This document shows, one piece after another, positions 50,357 through 58,219 of a stretch of DNA of 64,000 nucleotides; position 1 is the first letter of the stretch; each line of letters starts with the position of its first letter. The translations under genes were made by a program, and so were the position numbers. The notes below the pieces were generated by a model that was not told where the DNA came from, made no database searches, and saw only the letters and a program-made list of their open reading frames with translations. The stretch is from Variovorax sp. CF079 (GTDB taxonomy: Bacteria; Pseudomonadota; Gammaproteobacteria; Burkholderiales; Burkholderiaceae_C). Where the stretch lies: assembly GCF_900101545.1 (NCBI RefSeq), contig NZ_FMZU01000001.1:248001-312000 (forward strand). Direction: 5' to 3'.

Positions 50357-51163
50357 CTAGGTTTTGAGGTTGGAATACAGGCCGGTGATGCGATCCATGA
50401 TCGCCAGCAGGTTCTCGCTGGTGACGAACACGTCGGACATGAGCTTGGGCGACGCACTCGCGCCTTCCAGACGCTGAAGGCCGTGGTTGAAGAACACCCA
50501 CTGCGCGTCGGCCAGCACCAGCTCCTCCTTGATCTGCGTCGTGACCTCGGGCGCACTGCGCAGGGTTTCGAGTGCTGCAACGAACTCCGAGCGCGCCTTG
50601 GCGATCTCGGCCGCGCTGCCCGTCGGGTCGATCTGCAGGGCACTGGCCAGGTAGAACTTGGCCATGCGTTGCGACAGCATGCGCTGGCGGCCCGCGATGT
50701 TGACCAGCTTGCCCACCGACTTGCCCGAGGCCGCTTCGTACTGCACCGTGCCCTGGTGCGCCAGGGCGAGCACGGCGGCATCCAGCTTGACGACCTTTGC
50801 CGCTTCGTTCTTGCCGGGTGCGGGGCCCGTCAGTTCTCTCTTGAAATCGTTCCAGGCACCGTCGAGCGTGTCGTAGGTGCCGCGGATGGTGGGGGTAGGC
50901 GCGAAGGTCTTGAGCTCCACCAGTTGGCGGTCGAACAGGGCGATGGACCGGTCCAGCACCTGCTGGGCGTTGCGCGTCTCCACTTTTTGCACCAGCGCCA
51001 GGTAGGCCTTGCTCGCACGCTGCGAGAGCATGCGCTGGCGCCCCGCCTTGTTGATGGCGTCGTTGAGGTCGGCCACCTGGGCGCGTGCGCCCAGGCCGAT
51101 CAGGGCGGTCGAGGCGATGAAGAGCCGTCTTTTCAAACCACTTCTCCGGCTTGCGGTTTTCAT
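50357..51163 (-). CDS. Exported protein with two NarX-like P-box (PilJ-type) domains, between nirB and nirD
   Basis: This 268-residue protein has a Sec signal peptide (SRRSGLKRRLFIASTALIGLGARA, cleavage after ARA-Q) and is otherwise all helical and soluble, so it should be periplasmic. It contains two copies of the motif (A)INKAGRQRMLSQR (about 37-49, Arg44) and LVNIAGRQRMLSQRM (about 153-167, Arg161). This corresponds to the P-box of NarX/NarQ nitrate sensors, where the aligned Arg binds nitrate, and to Pfam's PilJ-type N-terminal domain. It lacks kinase, HAMP or methylation regions. ATG 51163 overlaps the nirB stop (ATGA), so it is co-translated with nitrite reductase. A role in nitrate/nitrite binding is inferred. 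Confidence 0.88.
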   Translation of the reverse strand: MKTASRRSGLKRRLFIASTALIGLGARAQVADLNDAINKAGRQRMLSQRASKAYLALVQKVETRNAQQVLDRSIALFDRQLVELKTFAPTPTIRGTYDTLDGAWNDFKRELTGPAPGKNEAAKVVKLDAAVLALAHQGTVQYEAASGKSVGKLVNIAGRQRMLSQRMAKFYLASALQIDPTGSAAEIAKARSEFVAALETLRSAPEVTTQIKEELVLADAQWVFFNHGLQRLEGASASPKLMSDVFVTSENLLAIMDRITGLYSNLKT

Positions 51164-53592
51164 GCCGTCAGCGGCGTGAACTGCCGCACGTCGACCGAGG
51201 CCTGGCTCGACTCGAACCACGGATCGGGTTCGCCGTCGAGTGCGAACTGCAGTCGCTCCCACAGCGCCTTGCGGCCTTCGGCGTCCTCGAGAATCTTCTT
51301 CTTCACATAGTCCAGGCCCACACGGCCGATGTAGTGCACCGTGCGCTCGAGGTACCAGCCCTCTTCGCGGTAGAGCTGCAGGAACGCGCCCGCGTACTCC
51401 ATCACTTCCTCGGAGGTCTTGACCTTCACGAGGAACTGCGCCACCTCGGTCTTGATGCCGCCATTGCCGCCCACGTAGAGTTCCCAGCCCGAGTCGACGC
51501 CGATCACGCCCACGTCCTTGATGCCGGCCTCCGCGCAGTTGCGCGGGCAGCCCGAGACCGCGAGCTTGACCTTGTGCGGCGAGTACATGGCCCACAGCGC
51601 GCGCTCGAGGTCCTTGCCCATCTGCGTCGAGTCCTGCGTGCCGAAGCGGCACCACTCGCTGCCGACGCAGGTCTTCACCGTGCGCAGCGACTTTGCGTAG
51701 GCAAAGCCCGAGGGCATGCCGATGTCCTTCCAGACGTTCTCCAGGTCTTCCTTCTTCACCCCGAGGAGGTCGATGCGCTGTCCGCCGGTGACCTTGACGG
51801 TCGGGATCTTGTACTTGTCGGCCGCGTCCGCAATGCGGCGCAGTTCGTCGGGCGTGGTGTGGCCGCCCCACATGCGCGGGATCACCGAATAGGTGCCGTC
51901 CTTCTGGATGTTGGCGTGGCTGCGCTCGTTGATGAAGCGGCTCTGCGGGTCGTCCTTGGCCTCCTTGGGCCAGGTCGAGATCAGGTAGTAGTTGACGGCC
52001 GGGCGGCAGGTCGCGCAGCCGTTGGGCGTGCGCCAGCCGAGGCCGCGATAGACCTCATCGTGCGTGAGCCAGTGTTCCTTGCGGATCGCGTCGCGCACGT
52101 CCTGGTGGCTGGCGTCGGTGCAGCCGCAGACCGCCTTCTTCTTCGGCGTGGCCGAGTAGTCGCCGCCGGCGGTGAACATCAGGATCTGTTCCACCAGCCC
52201 GGTGCACGAGCCGCAGCTGGCGCTGGCCTTGGTGTGCTTCTTGACCTCTTCGAGCGTGAACAGGCCCTTGTCCTTGATGGCCTTGCAGATGGTGCCCTTG
52301 CTGACGCCGTTGCAGCCGCAGACCTCGGCGTCGTCGGGCATGCTGGCGGCCTTGCTGTGGCCTTCGTGGCCGGTGTCGCCGATGTTCGATTCGCCGAACA
52401 TCAGCTTGTCGCGGATGTCGCTCACGCTGCGGCCGTCGCGCAGCAGCTTGAAGTACCAGCTGCCGTCGACCGTGTCGCCGTAGAGGCAGGCGCCGACCAG
52501 CTTGTCGTCCTTGATCACCAGCTTCTTGTAGACGCCGCCGAAGGGGTCGCTCATCACGATCTCCTCGGTGCCTTCGCCGCCCATGAATTCGCCGGCGCTG
52601 AAGAGGTCGATGCCCGTCACCTTGAGCTTGGTCGAGGTCAGAGATCCGAGGTAGCGGCCGATGCCGAACTGCGCGAGATGGTTGGCCGCCACCTTGGCCT
52701 GCTCGAACAAGGGTGCGACCAGCCCGTAGGCGATGCCGCGGTGGGCCGCGCATTCGCCCACCGAGTAGATGCGCGCGTCGGTCACGGTCTGCATGGTGTC
52801 GGTGACCACGATGCCGCGGTTGCAATGCAGGCGCATCTTCTCGGCCAGCTCGACGTTGGGCCGGATGCCCACGGCCATCACGACCAGGTCGGCCGCGACC
52901 TCGGTGCCGTCCTTGAAGTGGATGGCCGCAACGCGTCCTTCATCGTTGCCGACCAGCTCCTGCGTCTGCGCGCCGATCAGGAACTTGAGCCCGCGGTCTT
53001 CCAGCGACTTCTGCAGCAGCTTGCCCGCCACGTCGTCGAGCTGGCGCTCCATGAGCCAGGGCATGACATGCACTACGGTCACGTTCATGCCGCGCAGCAT
53101 CAGGCCGTTGGCCGCTTCCAGGCCCAGCAGGCCGCCGCCGATGACCACCGCGTTCTTGTGCGTCTTCGCGGTCTCGATCATGTAGTCGGTGTCGGCGATG
53201 TCGCGGTAGGCGATCACGCCCTTCAGGTCCTTGCCCGGGACGGGCAGCATGAAGGGGTTGGAGCCGGTGCACATCAGCAGGCGGTCGTAGGCGGCCTCGG
53301 TGCCGTCCTCGGCCCGCACGATGCGCTTGACGCGATCGACCTCGACCACCTTCTTGCCGGCGTGCAGCGTGATGTTGTTCTCGGCGTACCACTCCCAGCT
53401 GTTGAGCACGATCTCGTCGACCGTCTGCTCGCCGGCGAGCACCGGCGACAGCAGGATGCGGTTGTAGTTGGGATGCGGCTCGGCGCCGAAGACGGTGATG
53501 TCGTAGAGATCGGGCTCGATCTTCAGCAGCTCTTCGAGCGTGCGCACGCCGGCCATGCCGTTGCCGACCATCACGAGTTTCATCTTCTTCAT
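51160..53592 (-). CDS. nirB: NADH-dependent assimilatory nitrite reductase large subunit NirB
   Basis: This 810-residue siroheme flavoprotein reduces nitrite to ammonium with NADH. An N-terminal NAD(P)/FAD domain (KLVMVGNGMAGVRTLEELL and NAVVIGGGLLGLEAANGLMLRGMNVTVVHV) is followed by two BFD-type [2Fe-2S] modules (CGCNGVSKG...CGSCTGLV and CGCTDAS...GCATCRPAV) and the nitrite/sulfite half-domains with the siroheme-[4Fe-4S] ligands in TCVGSEWCRFG and GCPRNCAEAG. ATG 53592 is used, with GAAAGG upstream. It is divergent from the PP2C-kinase gene with only 58 bases between, and heads the nirB operon. Confidence 0.96.
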   Translation of the reverse strand: MKKMKLVMVGNGMAGVRTLEELLKIEPDLYDITVFGAEPHPNYNRILLSPVLAGEQTVDEIVLNSWEWYAENNITLHAGKKVVEVDRVKRIVRAEDGTEAAYDRLLMCTGSNPFMLPVPGKDLKGVIAYRDIADTDYMIETAKTHKNAVVIGGGLLGLEAANGLMLRGMNVTVVHVMPWLMERQLDDVAGKLLQKSLEDRGLKFLIGAQTQELVGNDEGRVAAIHFKDGTEVAADLVVMAVGIRPNVELAEKMRLHCNRGIVVTDTMQTVTDARIYSVGECAAHRGIAYGLVAPLFEQAKVAANHLAQFGIGRYLGSLTSTKLKVTGIDLFSAGEFMGGEGTEEIVMSDPFGGVYKKLVIKDDKLVGACLYGDTVDGSWYFKLLRDGRSVSDIRDKLMFGESNIGDTGHEGHSKAASMPDDAEVCGCNGVSKGTICKAIKDKGLFTLEEVKKHTKASASCGSCTGLVEQILMFTAGGDYSATPKKKAVCGCTDASHQDVRDAIRKEHWLTHDEVYRGLGWRTPNGCATCRPAVNYYLISTWPKEAKDDPQSRFINERSHANIQKDGTYSVIPRMWGGHTTPDELRRIADAADKYKIPTVKVTGGQRIDLLGVKKEDLENVWKDIGMPSGFAYAKSLRTVKTCVGSEWCRFGTQDSTQMGKDLERALWAMYSPHKVKLAVSGCPRNCAEAGIKDVGVIGVDSGWELYVGGNGGIKTEVAQFLVKVKTSEEVMEYAGAFLQLYREEGWYLERTVHYIGRVGLDYVKKKILEDAEGRKALWERLQFALDGEPDPWFESSQASVDVRQFTPLTA

Positions 53593-53650
53593 GGGGTGGG
53601 ACCTTTCAAGCAAAGAGGGGGCTCGCGGCTTGCGCGGACAATCGCGCGCC

Positions 53651-55357
53651 ATGAGCTTCGAAGTAGAGATCGGCTACAGCAGCCACCGCGGGCCGCGCCC
53701 GCAGAACGAGGACTTCGCCGGCGCGGTGCATGCGCCGCGCGGCGAGGAGTCGCGCGGGCTGATCGCGGCGATCGCCGACGGCGTTTCTTCGGGCGGCCAC
53801 GGGCTGGAGGCGGCGCAGACCACCGTCATCGGCCTCCTGGGCGACTACTTCGCCACGCCCGACACCTGGGAGCCGACGGTCGCGATGGACCGACTGATCG
53901 CCGCCCAGAACGCCTGGCTGGCCGATCACAACCGGCGCCGCCGCCAGGACAGCGCCATGACCACGCTGACCGCCCTGGCCCTGCACGGGCAGAGCTACAC
54001 GCTGGCCCATGTGGGCGACACGCGCGCCTGGCGCGTGCGCAAGGGCGAGGGCGCGGCCATGCAGTTGAGCGTCGACCATGCGCTGGACCATCCCGACCTG
54101 CGCAGCCGCCTGACGCGCGCGGTGGGCCTCGACGACCACGTGCGCGTCGACTACATGCAAGGCGAGCTGCGCATCGGCGACTGCTTCGTGCTCAGCACCG
54201 ACGGCGTGCACGGCGTGCTGAAGCCTGCGCGCGTGGCCGAGCTCGCGCTGGCCACCAATGCGCAGCAGGCCAGCGACGCGCTGGTCGACGCGGCGATCGC
54301 CGCCGGCACCCGCGACAATGCCACCGCGCTGGTCATCCGCGTGCTCGGGCTGGATGCGCGCCAGCTGCACGACGAGCTGGGCGATGCGCGCCGCCTGGAT
54401 CCGCCCGCGGCGCTGAAGGTGGGCGAGGTGCTGGACGGCTACGCGATCACCGCGCTGGTCGCCGACACCGGCGTGCACCGGCTCTACCAGGCGCGCCATG
54501 TGCCCACCCGCGCGCTGGTCGCGCTCAAGACCCTGCACCCTTCGCGCGCCAGCGACCCCGAGGAGCGCGCCATGCTGGCGCACGAGGCCTGGCTGGGCCT
54601 GCGCGTGGGCGGGCGCGGCGAGCCCGGCTTCGTGCGCGTGCACGAACGCGCCGACGACGCCAGCGCGCTCTACACCGTGTTCGACTGGCATGGCGGCCGC
54701 ACCGTCGAACAGATGTTGCGCTCGGGCATGCGCCCGGCCGTGGCGGAGGTGGTGGCCGCCGCGGTCCAGATCTGCAAGAGCCTGGGCCGGCTGCACCGCC
54801 ACGGCGTGGTGCATCGGGACATCAAGCCCGGCAATCTGCACCTGGGCGACGACGGCTGCTGGCGCATCCTCGACCTGGGCGTGGCGCTCTCGGGCCGCGA
54901 GGGCGCGGCGCAGCGCGAGCTGCATGCCGGCACGCCCAGCTTCATGAACCCCGAGCAATGGGAGGGCGTCGCGCCCGATGCCGGCAGCGACCTGTTCGCC
55001 CTCGGCGTGGTGCTGTACCAATGGCTGGGCGGGCGCCTGCCTTACGGCGAGATCGAGCCCTACCAGATCGCCCGCTACCGGCGCGATCCCGTGGCGCTCT
55101 CGCGCATCCGGCCGGACGTGCCGATCTGGCTCGACCATCTGGTGCGCAAGGCGGTGGCGCGCGATCCGCGGCAGCGTTTCGAGACCGCCGAGGAGATGCT
55201 GCTGGCGCTCGAACGCGGCGCGGCCCGCCCGGTCGGCGCGCCGGCCGCCACGCCGCTGGTGCGGCGCGATCCCGCCCTGCTGTGGAAGATCGCGCTGGCC
55301 GCGTCGCTGCTCTTCAACGCGCTGCTCGTCTACTGGCTGCTGTTCCTGCCGCGCTGA
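53651..55357 (+). CDS. Fused PP2C phosphatase / serine-threonine protein kinase with C-terminal membrane anchor
   Basis: This 568-residue protein joins two opposing activities. Residues about 1-235 form a PP2C phosphatase (GPRPQNEDFAG, AIADGVSSGGHG, AHVGDTRAW, STDGVHGV, TRDNATALVIRV). Residues about 260-530 form a kinase with VALKTL (ATP Lys), HRDIKPGNL catalytic loop, ILDLGVAL in place of the DFG motif and GTPSFMNPEQWEG in the activation segment. No clear Gly-rich loop is visible. The last helix (KIALAASLLFNALLVYWLLFL) anchors it in the membrane. It is divergent from nirB and convergent with narK. In Burkholderiales such fused proteins recur beside nitrate assimilation genes, to my recollection. 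Confidence 0.9.
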   Translation: MSFEVEIGYSSHRGPRPQNEDFAGAVHAPRGEESRGLIAAIADGVSSGGHGLEAAQTTVIGLLGDYFATPDTWEPTVAMDRLIAAQNAWLADHNRRRRQDSAMTTLTALALHGQSYTLAHVGDTRAWRVRKGEGAAMQLSVDHALDHPDLRSRLTRAVGLDDHVRVDYMQGELRIGDCFVLSTDGVHGVLKPARVAELALATNAQQASDALVDAAIAAGTRDNATALVIRVLGLDARQLHDELGDARRLDPPAALKVGEVLDGYAITALVADTGVHRLYQARHVPTRALVALKTLHPSRASDPEERAMLAHEAWLGLRVGGRGEPGFVRVHERADDASALYTVFDWHGGRTVEQMLRSGMRPAVAEVVAAAVQICKSLGRLHRHGVVHRDIKPGNLHLGDDGCWRILDLGVALSGREGAAQRELHAGTPSFMNPEQWEGVAPDAGSDLFALGVVLYQWLGGRLPYGEIEPYQIARYRRDPVALSRIRPDVPIWLDHLVRKAVARDPRQRFETAEEMLLALERGAARPVGAPAATPLVRRDPALLWKIALAASLLFNALLVYWLLFLPR

Positions 55358-55389
55358 GCGCAGGAGGGAGGAGGGGTGGCGCATGGGCA

Positions 55390-56667
55390 TCACCGTCCGG
55401 CGCTGCGGCGCAGCGGCCGGACCGGCCGGTCGCCCTCGCCGGCTGGATCGACCGGCGTGCTGCGTGCGCGGCCGCCCTTCTCGGCCCAGGTCCGCGTCCA
55501 GCGGATCTGCATGACCCGCATGACGCCCAGCATCACCAGGGCCAGCACTGCGAACAGCATGAAGCCCCACATGTAGGTGCCCAGGTACTGCTTCGACAGG
55601 CCCATCGCATTGGGCACCAGGCCGCCGCCCAGGGCGCCGATCTCGCCGATCATCGAGCCGGCCACGGCCGTGGTCGTCGGCCAGCGCAGCGGCACCAGCT
55701 GGAACAGCGCGCCGTTGCCCGCGCCCAGGGCGGCAAAGCACACCATCAGCAGCAGCGTGGTGATCGCGAGCGAGCCGGAGGAGAGCCCGATCAGCGCCAG
55801 CGAGACCGCCGACACCACCAGCACCAGCGTCAGCGTGTTGACGCCGCCCCAGCGGTCGGAGATCCAGCCGCCCATCACGCGCACCGCCGCGCCCATGAAC
55901 GCGGCCAGCATCGTCAGCTGGCCCGCCTGCACCTTGCTCACGCCGAACTGGTCGTAGTAGTAGGAGGGCAGGAAGGTGGTGAGGCCGATGAAGCCGCCGA
56001 AGGTGACGCCGTAGATCAGGCTGAAGGCCCAGCCGTCCTTCTCGAACAGGCAGGCCACGTGCTCGCGCAGGCCGGCGTGGCTGTCGACGTCGGGCGGCTC
56101 CTGCGCGAACAGCACCATCACCGCCATCGGCAGCAGGATGGCCACCGCCGCGACGCCGTAGACGGCCTGCCAGCCGAGCCATTGCGCCAGCGGCGGCGCG
56201 ACCAGCACCGACAGCGCCGTGCCCACGTTGCCGGCGCCCACCAGCCCCATCGCCAGGCCCTTGTTCTGCGGCGGGAAGGAGCCCGAGCCCAGCGACAGGG
56301 CCACGCCGAAGCTGGCGCCCGCGATGCCCAGCAGCACGCCCATGGCCAGCAGGTCGTTGAAGCTGTGCACCATGAAGAAGCCGAACAGCATCGCCACCGC
56401 GATCAGCCCCATCTCCACCAGCGTGGCGTTCTTGCGCCCGATGTACTGCGACAGGATGCCGAGCGGAAAGCGCATCAGCGCGCCGGCGATGATCGGGATC
56501 GACAGCATCAGCCCCATCTGCGCGGGATTCAACTGGAAGGCCTCGCCGATGAAGGGCGCCATAGCGCCGTTCAGCACCCAGATGCAACACGAGAACATGA
56601 AGTAGAAGAAGGCCGCGAAGAGGGTGGGGGCGTGCCCGGAGCGCAGGAATGACTTGAAGCTGGACAT
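55390..56667 (-). CDS. Nitrate/nitrite transporter of the NarK (MFS) family
   Basis: This 425-residue protein has 12 membrane helices of the major facilitator superfamily. The NarK/NrtP-type nitrate signature is visible in GVALSLGSGSFPPQNKGLAMGLVGAGNVGTALSV and, in the second half, FGGFIGLTTFLPSYYYDQFGVSKVQAGQLTMLAAFMGAAVRVMGGWISDRWGG. Conserved Arg residues of both halves are present. ATG 56667 gives the usual N-terminus. Its leader carries a sigma-54 promoter and an ANTAR-type hexaloop hairpin, so it is probably induced by nitrogen limitation and nitrate. It is convergent with the PP2C-kinase gene. Confidence 0.94.
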   Translation of the reverse strand: MSSFKSFLRSGHAPTLFAAFFYFMFSCCIWVLNGAMAPFIGEAFQLNPAQMGLMLSIPIIAGALMRFPLGILSQYIGRKNATLVEMGLIAVAMLFGFFMVHSFNDLLAMGVLLGIAGASFGVALSLGSGSFPPQNKGLAMGLVGAGNVGTALSVLVAPPLAQWLGWQAVYGVAAVAILLPMAVMVLFAQEPPDVDSHAGLREHVACLFEKDGWAFSLIYGVTFGGFIGLTTFLPSYYYDQFGVSKVQAGQLTMLAAFMGAAVRVMGGWISDRWGGVNTLTLVLVVSAVSLALIGLSSGSLAITTLLLMVCFAALGAGNGALFQLVPLRWPTTTAVAGSMIGEIGALGGGLVPNAMGLSKQYLGTYMWGFMLFAVLALVMLGVMRVMQIRWTRTWAEKGGRARSTPVDPAGEGDRPVRPLRRSAGR

Positions 56668-56825
56668 GGCGGTGGCAATGCGTAAAGCATCCGCACAGCC
56701 GTGGCGCGGCTGCGTGGATGGGCGATGAATAGGAGTTTCCCGCCGGGAGCCGGCGGAATGGATGGGCGGTGAGCGAGTCCCTGCCGGGACCCGGGTCGGC
56801 GCGCAGGCCGAGGACTTCACCAAAG

Positions 56826-56843
56826 CGGTGCTTCGTTACACCG
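56826..56843 (-). promoter_or_regulatory. ANTAR-type hexaloop hairpin in the narK leader
   Basis: On the minus strand CGGTGT and GCACCG pair (six pairs, the loop-closing one a U-G wobble) around the hexaloop AACGAA, which has A at position 1 and G at position 4, the pattern required by ANTAR proteins. It begins two bases after the predicted sigma-54 start site. A second hexaloop and a U-run terminator were not found in the rest of the leader. Confidence 0.5.
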
Positions 56844-56855
56844 TGCCTTCTCTTA

Positions 56856-56870
56856 TGCAAGACGCGTGCC
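56856..56870 (-). promoter_or_regulatory. Sigma-54 promoter of narK
   Basis: On the minus strand GGCACGCGTCTTGCA matches the sigma-54 consensus (GG and GC separated by ten bases, with CACG and TTGCA in place). The predicted start is near 56845, giving a leader of about 178 bases to the narK ATG at 56667. It lies inside the shared region upstream of the divergent ANTAR gene. Confidence 0.75.
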
Positions 56871-56932
56871 TGCCGCAAGAGGCTCGCTTCGCCTATGCTG
56901 CGCTCGCCCCCCTCGTTCGCGACCCAACTTCC

Positions 56933-58198
56933 ATGATTCGACTCTTGCTCGTCTTGCCTGACTCCGATGCCGAGGTGCTGAGCCAAGTGCTGGCGGGCGC
57001 GGATGCCGCCGCCATCGGCTTCAGCACCTGCGACACGATGGTGCAGGAGGCCGCCATGCTCGCACCGCAACAGGTGCTGATCCACAGGCCCGCATCGATC
57101 CCTGACCTGCAGGCCGCCCTGCATACCTGGGCTGGCGCTCCGCCGCATCCGGTCGTGGTGATCAGCGAGCCGCTGTCGCCAGAAGTGCATGAGGCGCTCG
57201 TCGAGCTGGGCGTGCACGCCTGGTCGTGCGCCGAAACCCTGGATGCACAGAGCCTGCGCGCCGTGCTGGCGCGCGCGCAGGTGCGCTGGCAGCGCGAGGC
57301 TGCGCTGCGCGACACGCTGGCGCGCTCGCTCGCCCATCTCGACGAGCGCAAGTGGGTGGACCGCGCCAAGGGGCTCCTGATGTCGGCGCGCGGCATCGGC
57401 GAGGACGCCGCGTTCGGCATGCTGCGCGGTGCAGCGATGCACGCCAACCTGCGGGTCGGTGAACTCTCGCGTTCGGTGGTCGAGGCGGCCCAGTGGGCCG
57501 AGGCGATCAACCGTGCCGGGCAGTTGCGCATGCTCTCGCAGCGGCTGGTGCGCCTGGCGGCGCAGGCGCTCGCGGATGTGGATGCGCGGCGCAGCCGCAG
57601 CCTGCGCGCGCAGTCGGTCGAGCGGGTCAAGGACAACCTCGATCACCTGGCTTCCCTCCCGCTGGATCCGACCTCGATGCAGGCGCTGGCGGCCGTGCGC
57701 TCGGCATGGGATGCCATGGATGCGGCGCTGTCCTTGCGGCTGTCCGCGGCCTCGCTGACCGCCATCGACGCCAGCGGCGAAGACCTGCTGGTCGCGGCCG
57801 AGGCGCTCACCGACGTGCTCGAATCCTCCGCGGGCCGCAGGGCCTTGCGCATCGTCAATCTCTGCGGGCGGCAGCGCATGCGCGCCCATCGCCTGGCCAA
57901 GGACGCGCTGCTCGCCGCGATGCTGCCCGAGGGCGCGTGGAGCGCGCGCCTCGCGCCCACCATGGACACTTTCGAGGCCTCGCTGCTGGAGCTGGAGCGC
58001 GCGCCGCTGAGCTCGCCCGAGATCCGCGACGCGCTCCATGGCGCCCGCGACGAATGGCTGCGGCTGGTGCGCGGCGTGCGCCATGCCGACCGGGCCGAGG
58101 GGCGCGCCGATCTGGTGCGCGCCAGCGAGGTGCTGGCCGATACCTTCGACCGGCTCACCGCCTCGTACGAACACAGCCTGCAGGTCATCATGTCCTGA
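56933..58198 (+). CDS. ANTAR antitermination regulator with two NarX-like P-box domains
   Basis: This 421-residue cytoplasmic protein has a receiver-like N-terminus (about 1-110) in which the expected phospho-Asp position is occupied by His51 (VLIHRP), so phosphorylation is unlikely, as in NasT. An ANTAR RNA-binding domain follows at about 127-187 (ERKWVDRAKGLLMSARGIGEDAAFGMLRGAAMHANLRVGELS). Residues 190-204 (EAINRAGQLRMLSQR, Arg199) and 307-320 (IVNLCGRQRMRAHR, Arg315) are P-box motifs of the NarX/PilJ type. Nothing suggests membrane insertion. The combination of ANTAR with P-boxes is unusual and suggests direct nitrate or nitrite control of antitermination. It is divergent from narK. Confidence 0.88.
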   Translation: MIRLLLVLPDSDAEVLSQVLAGADAAAIGFSTCDTMVQEAAMLAPQQVLIHRPASIPDLQAALHTWAGAPPHPVVVISEPLSPEVHEALVELGVHAWSCAETLDAQSLRAVLARAQVRWQREAALRDTLARSLAHLDERKWVDRAKGLLMSARGIGEDAAFGMLRGAAMHANLRVGELSRSVVEAAQWAEAINRAGQLRMLSQRLVRLAAQALADVDARRSRSLRAQSVERVKDNLDHLASLPLDPTSMQALAAVRSAWDAMDAALSLRLSAASLTAIDASGEDLLVAAEALTDVLESSAGRRALRIVNLCGRQRMRAHRLAKDALLAAMLPEGAWSARLAPTMDTFEASLLELERAPLSSPEIRDALHGARDEWLRLVRGVRHADRAEGRADLVRASEVLADTFDRLTASYEHSLQVIMS

Positions 58199-58219
58199 GC
58201 CTGTGTTCGGCCTGCTCGC

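Noticed and set aside
53593-53650. A sigma-54 promoter or ANTAR hairpin for nirB in the gap to the PP2C-kinase gene
   Set aside because: The 58-base gap has no GG-N10-GC pair of the right type on the minus strand. The nirB promoter may lie inside the kinase gene but was not recognised.
51151-56652. A very long plus-strand open frame (over 1800 codons) across nirB, the PP2C-kinase and narK
   Set aside because: It is an antisense by-product of high GC content. Its translation is His/Arg/Ala-rich, lacks any motif and runs opposite to well-supported genes.
57024-57044. GCACC...GGTGC pair upstream of the narK sigma-54 promoter as an NtrC site
   Set aside because: The spacer is 11 bases instead of 5 and the site lies inside the coding region of the ANTAR gene, so the match is probably chance.
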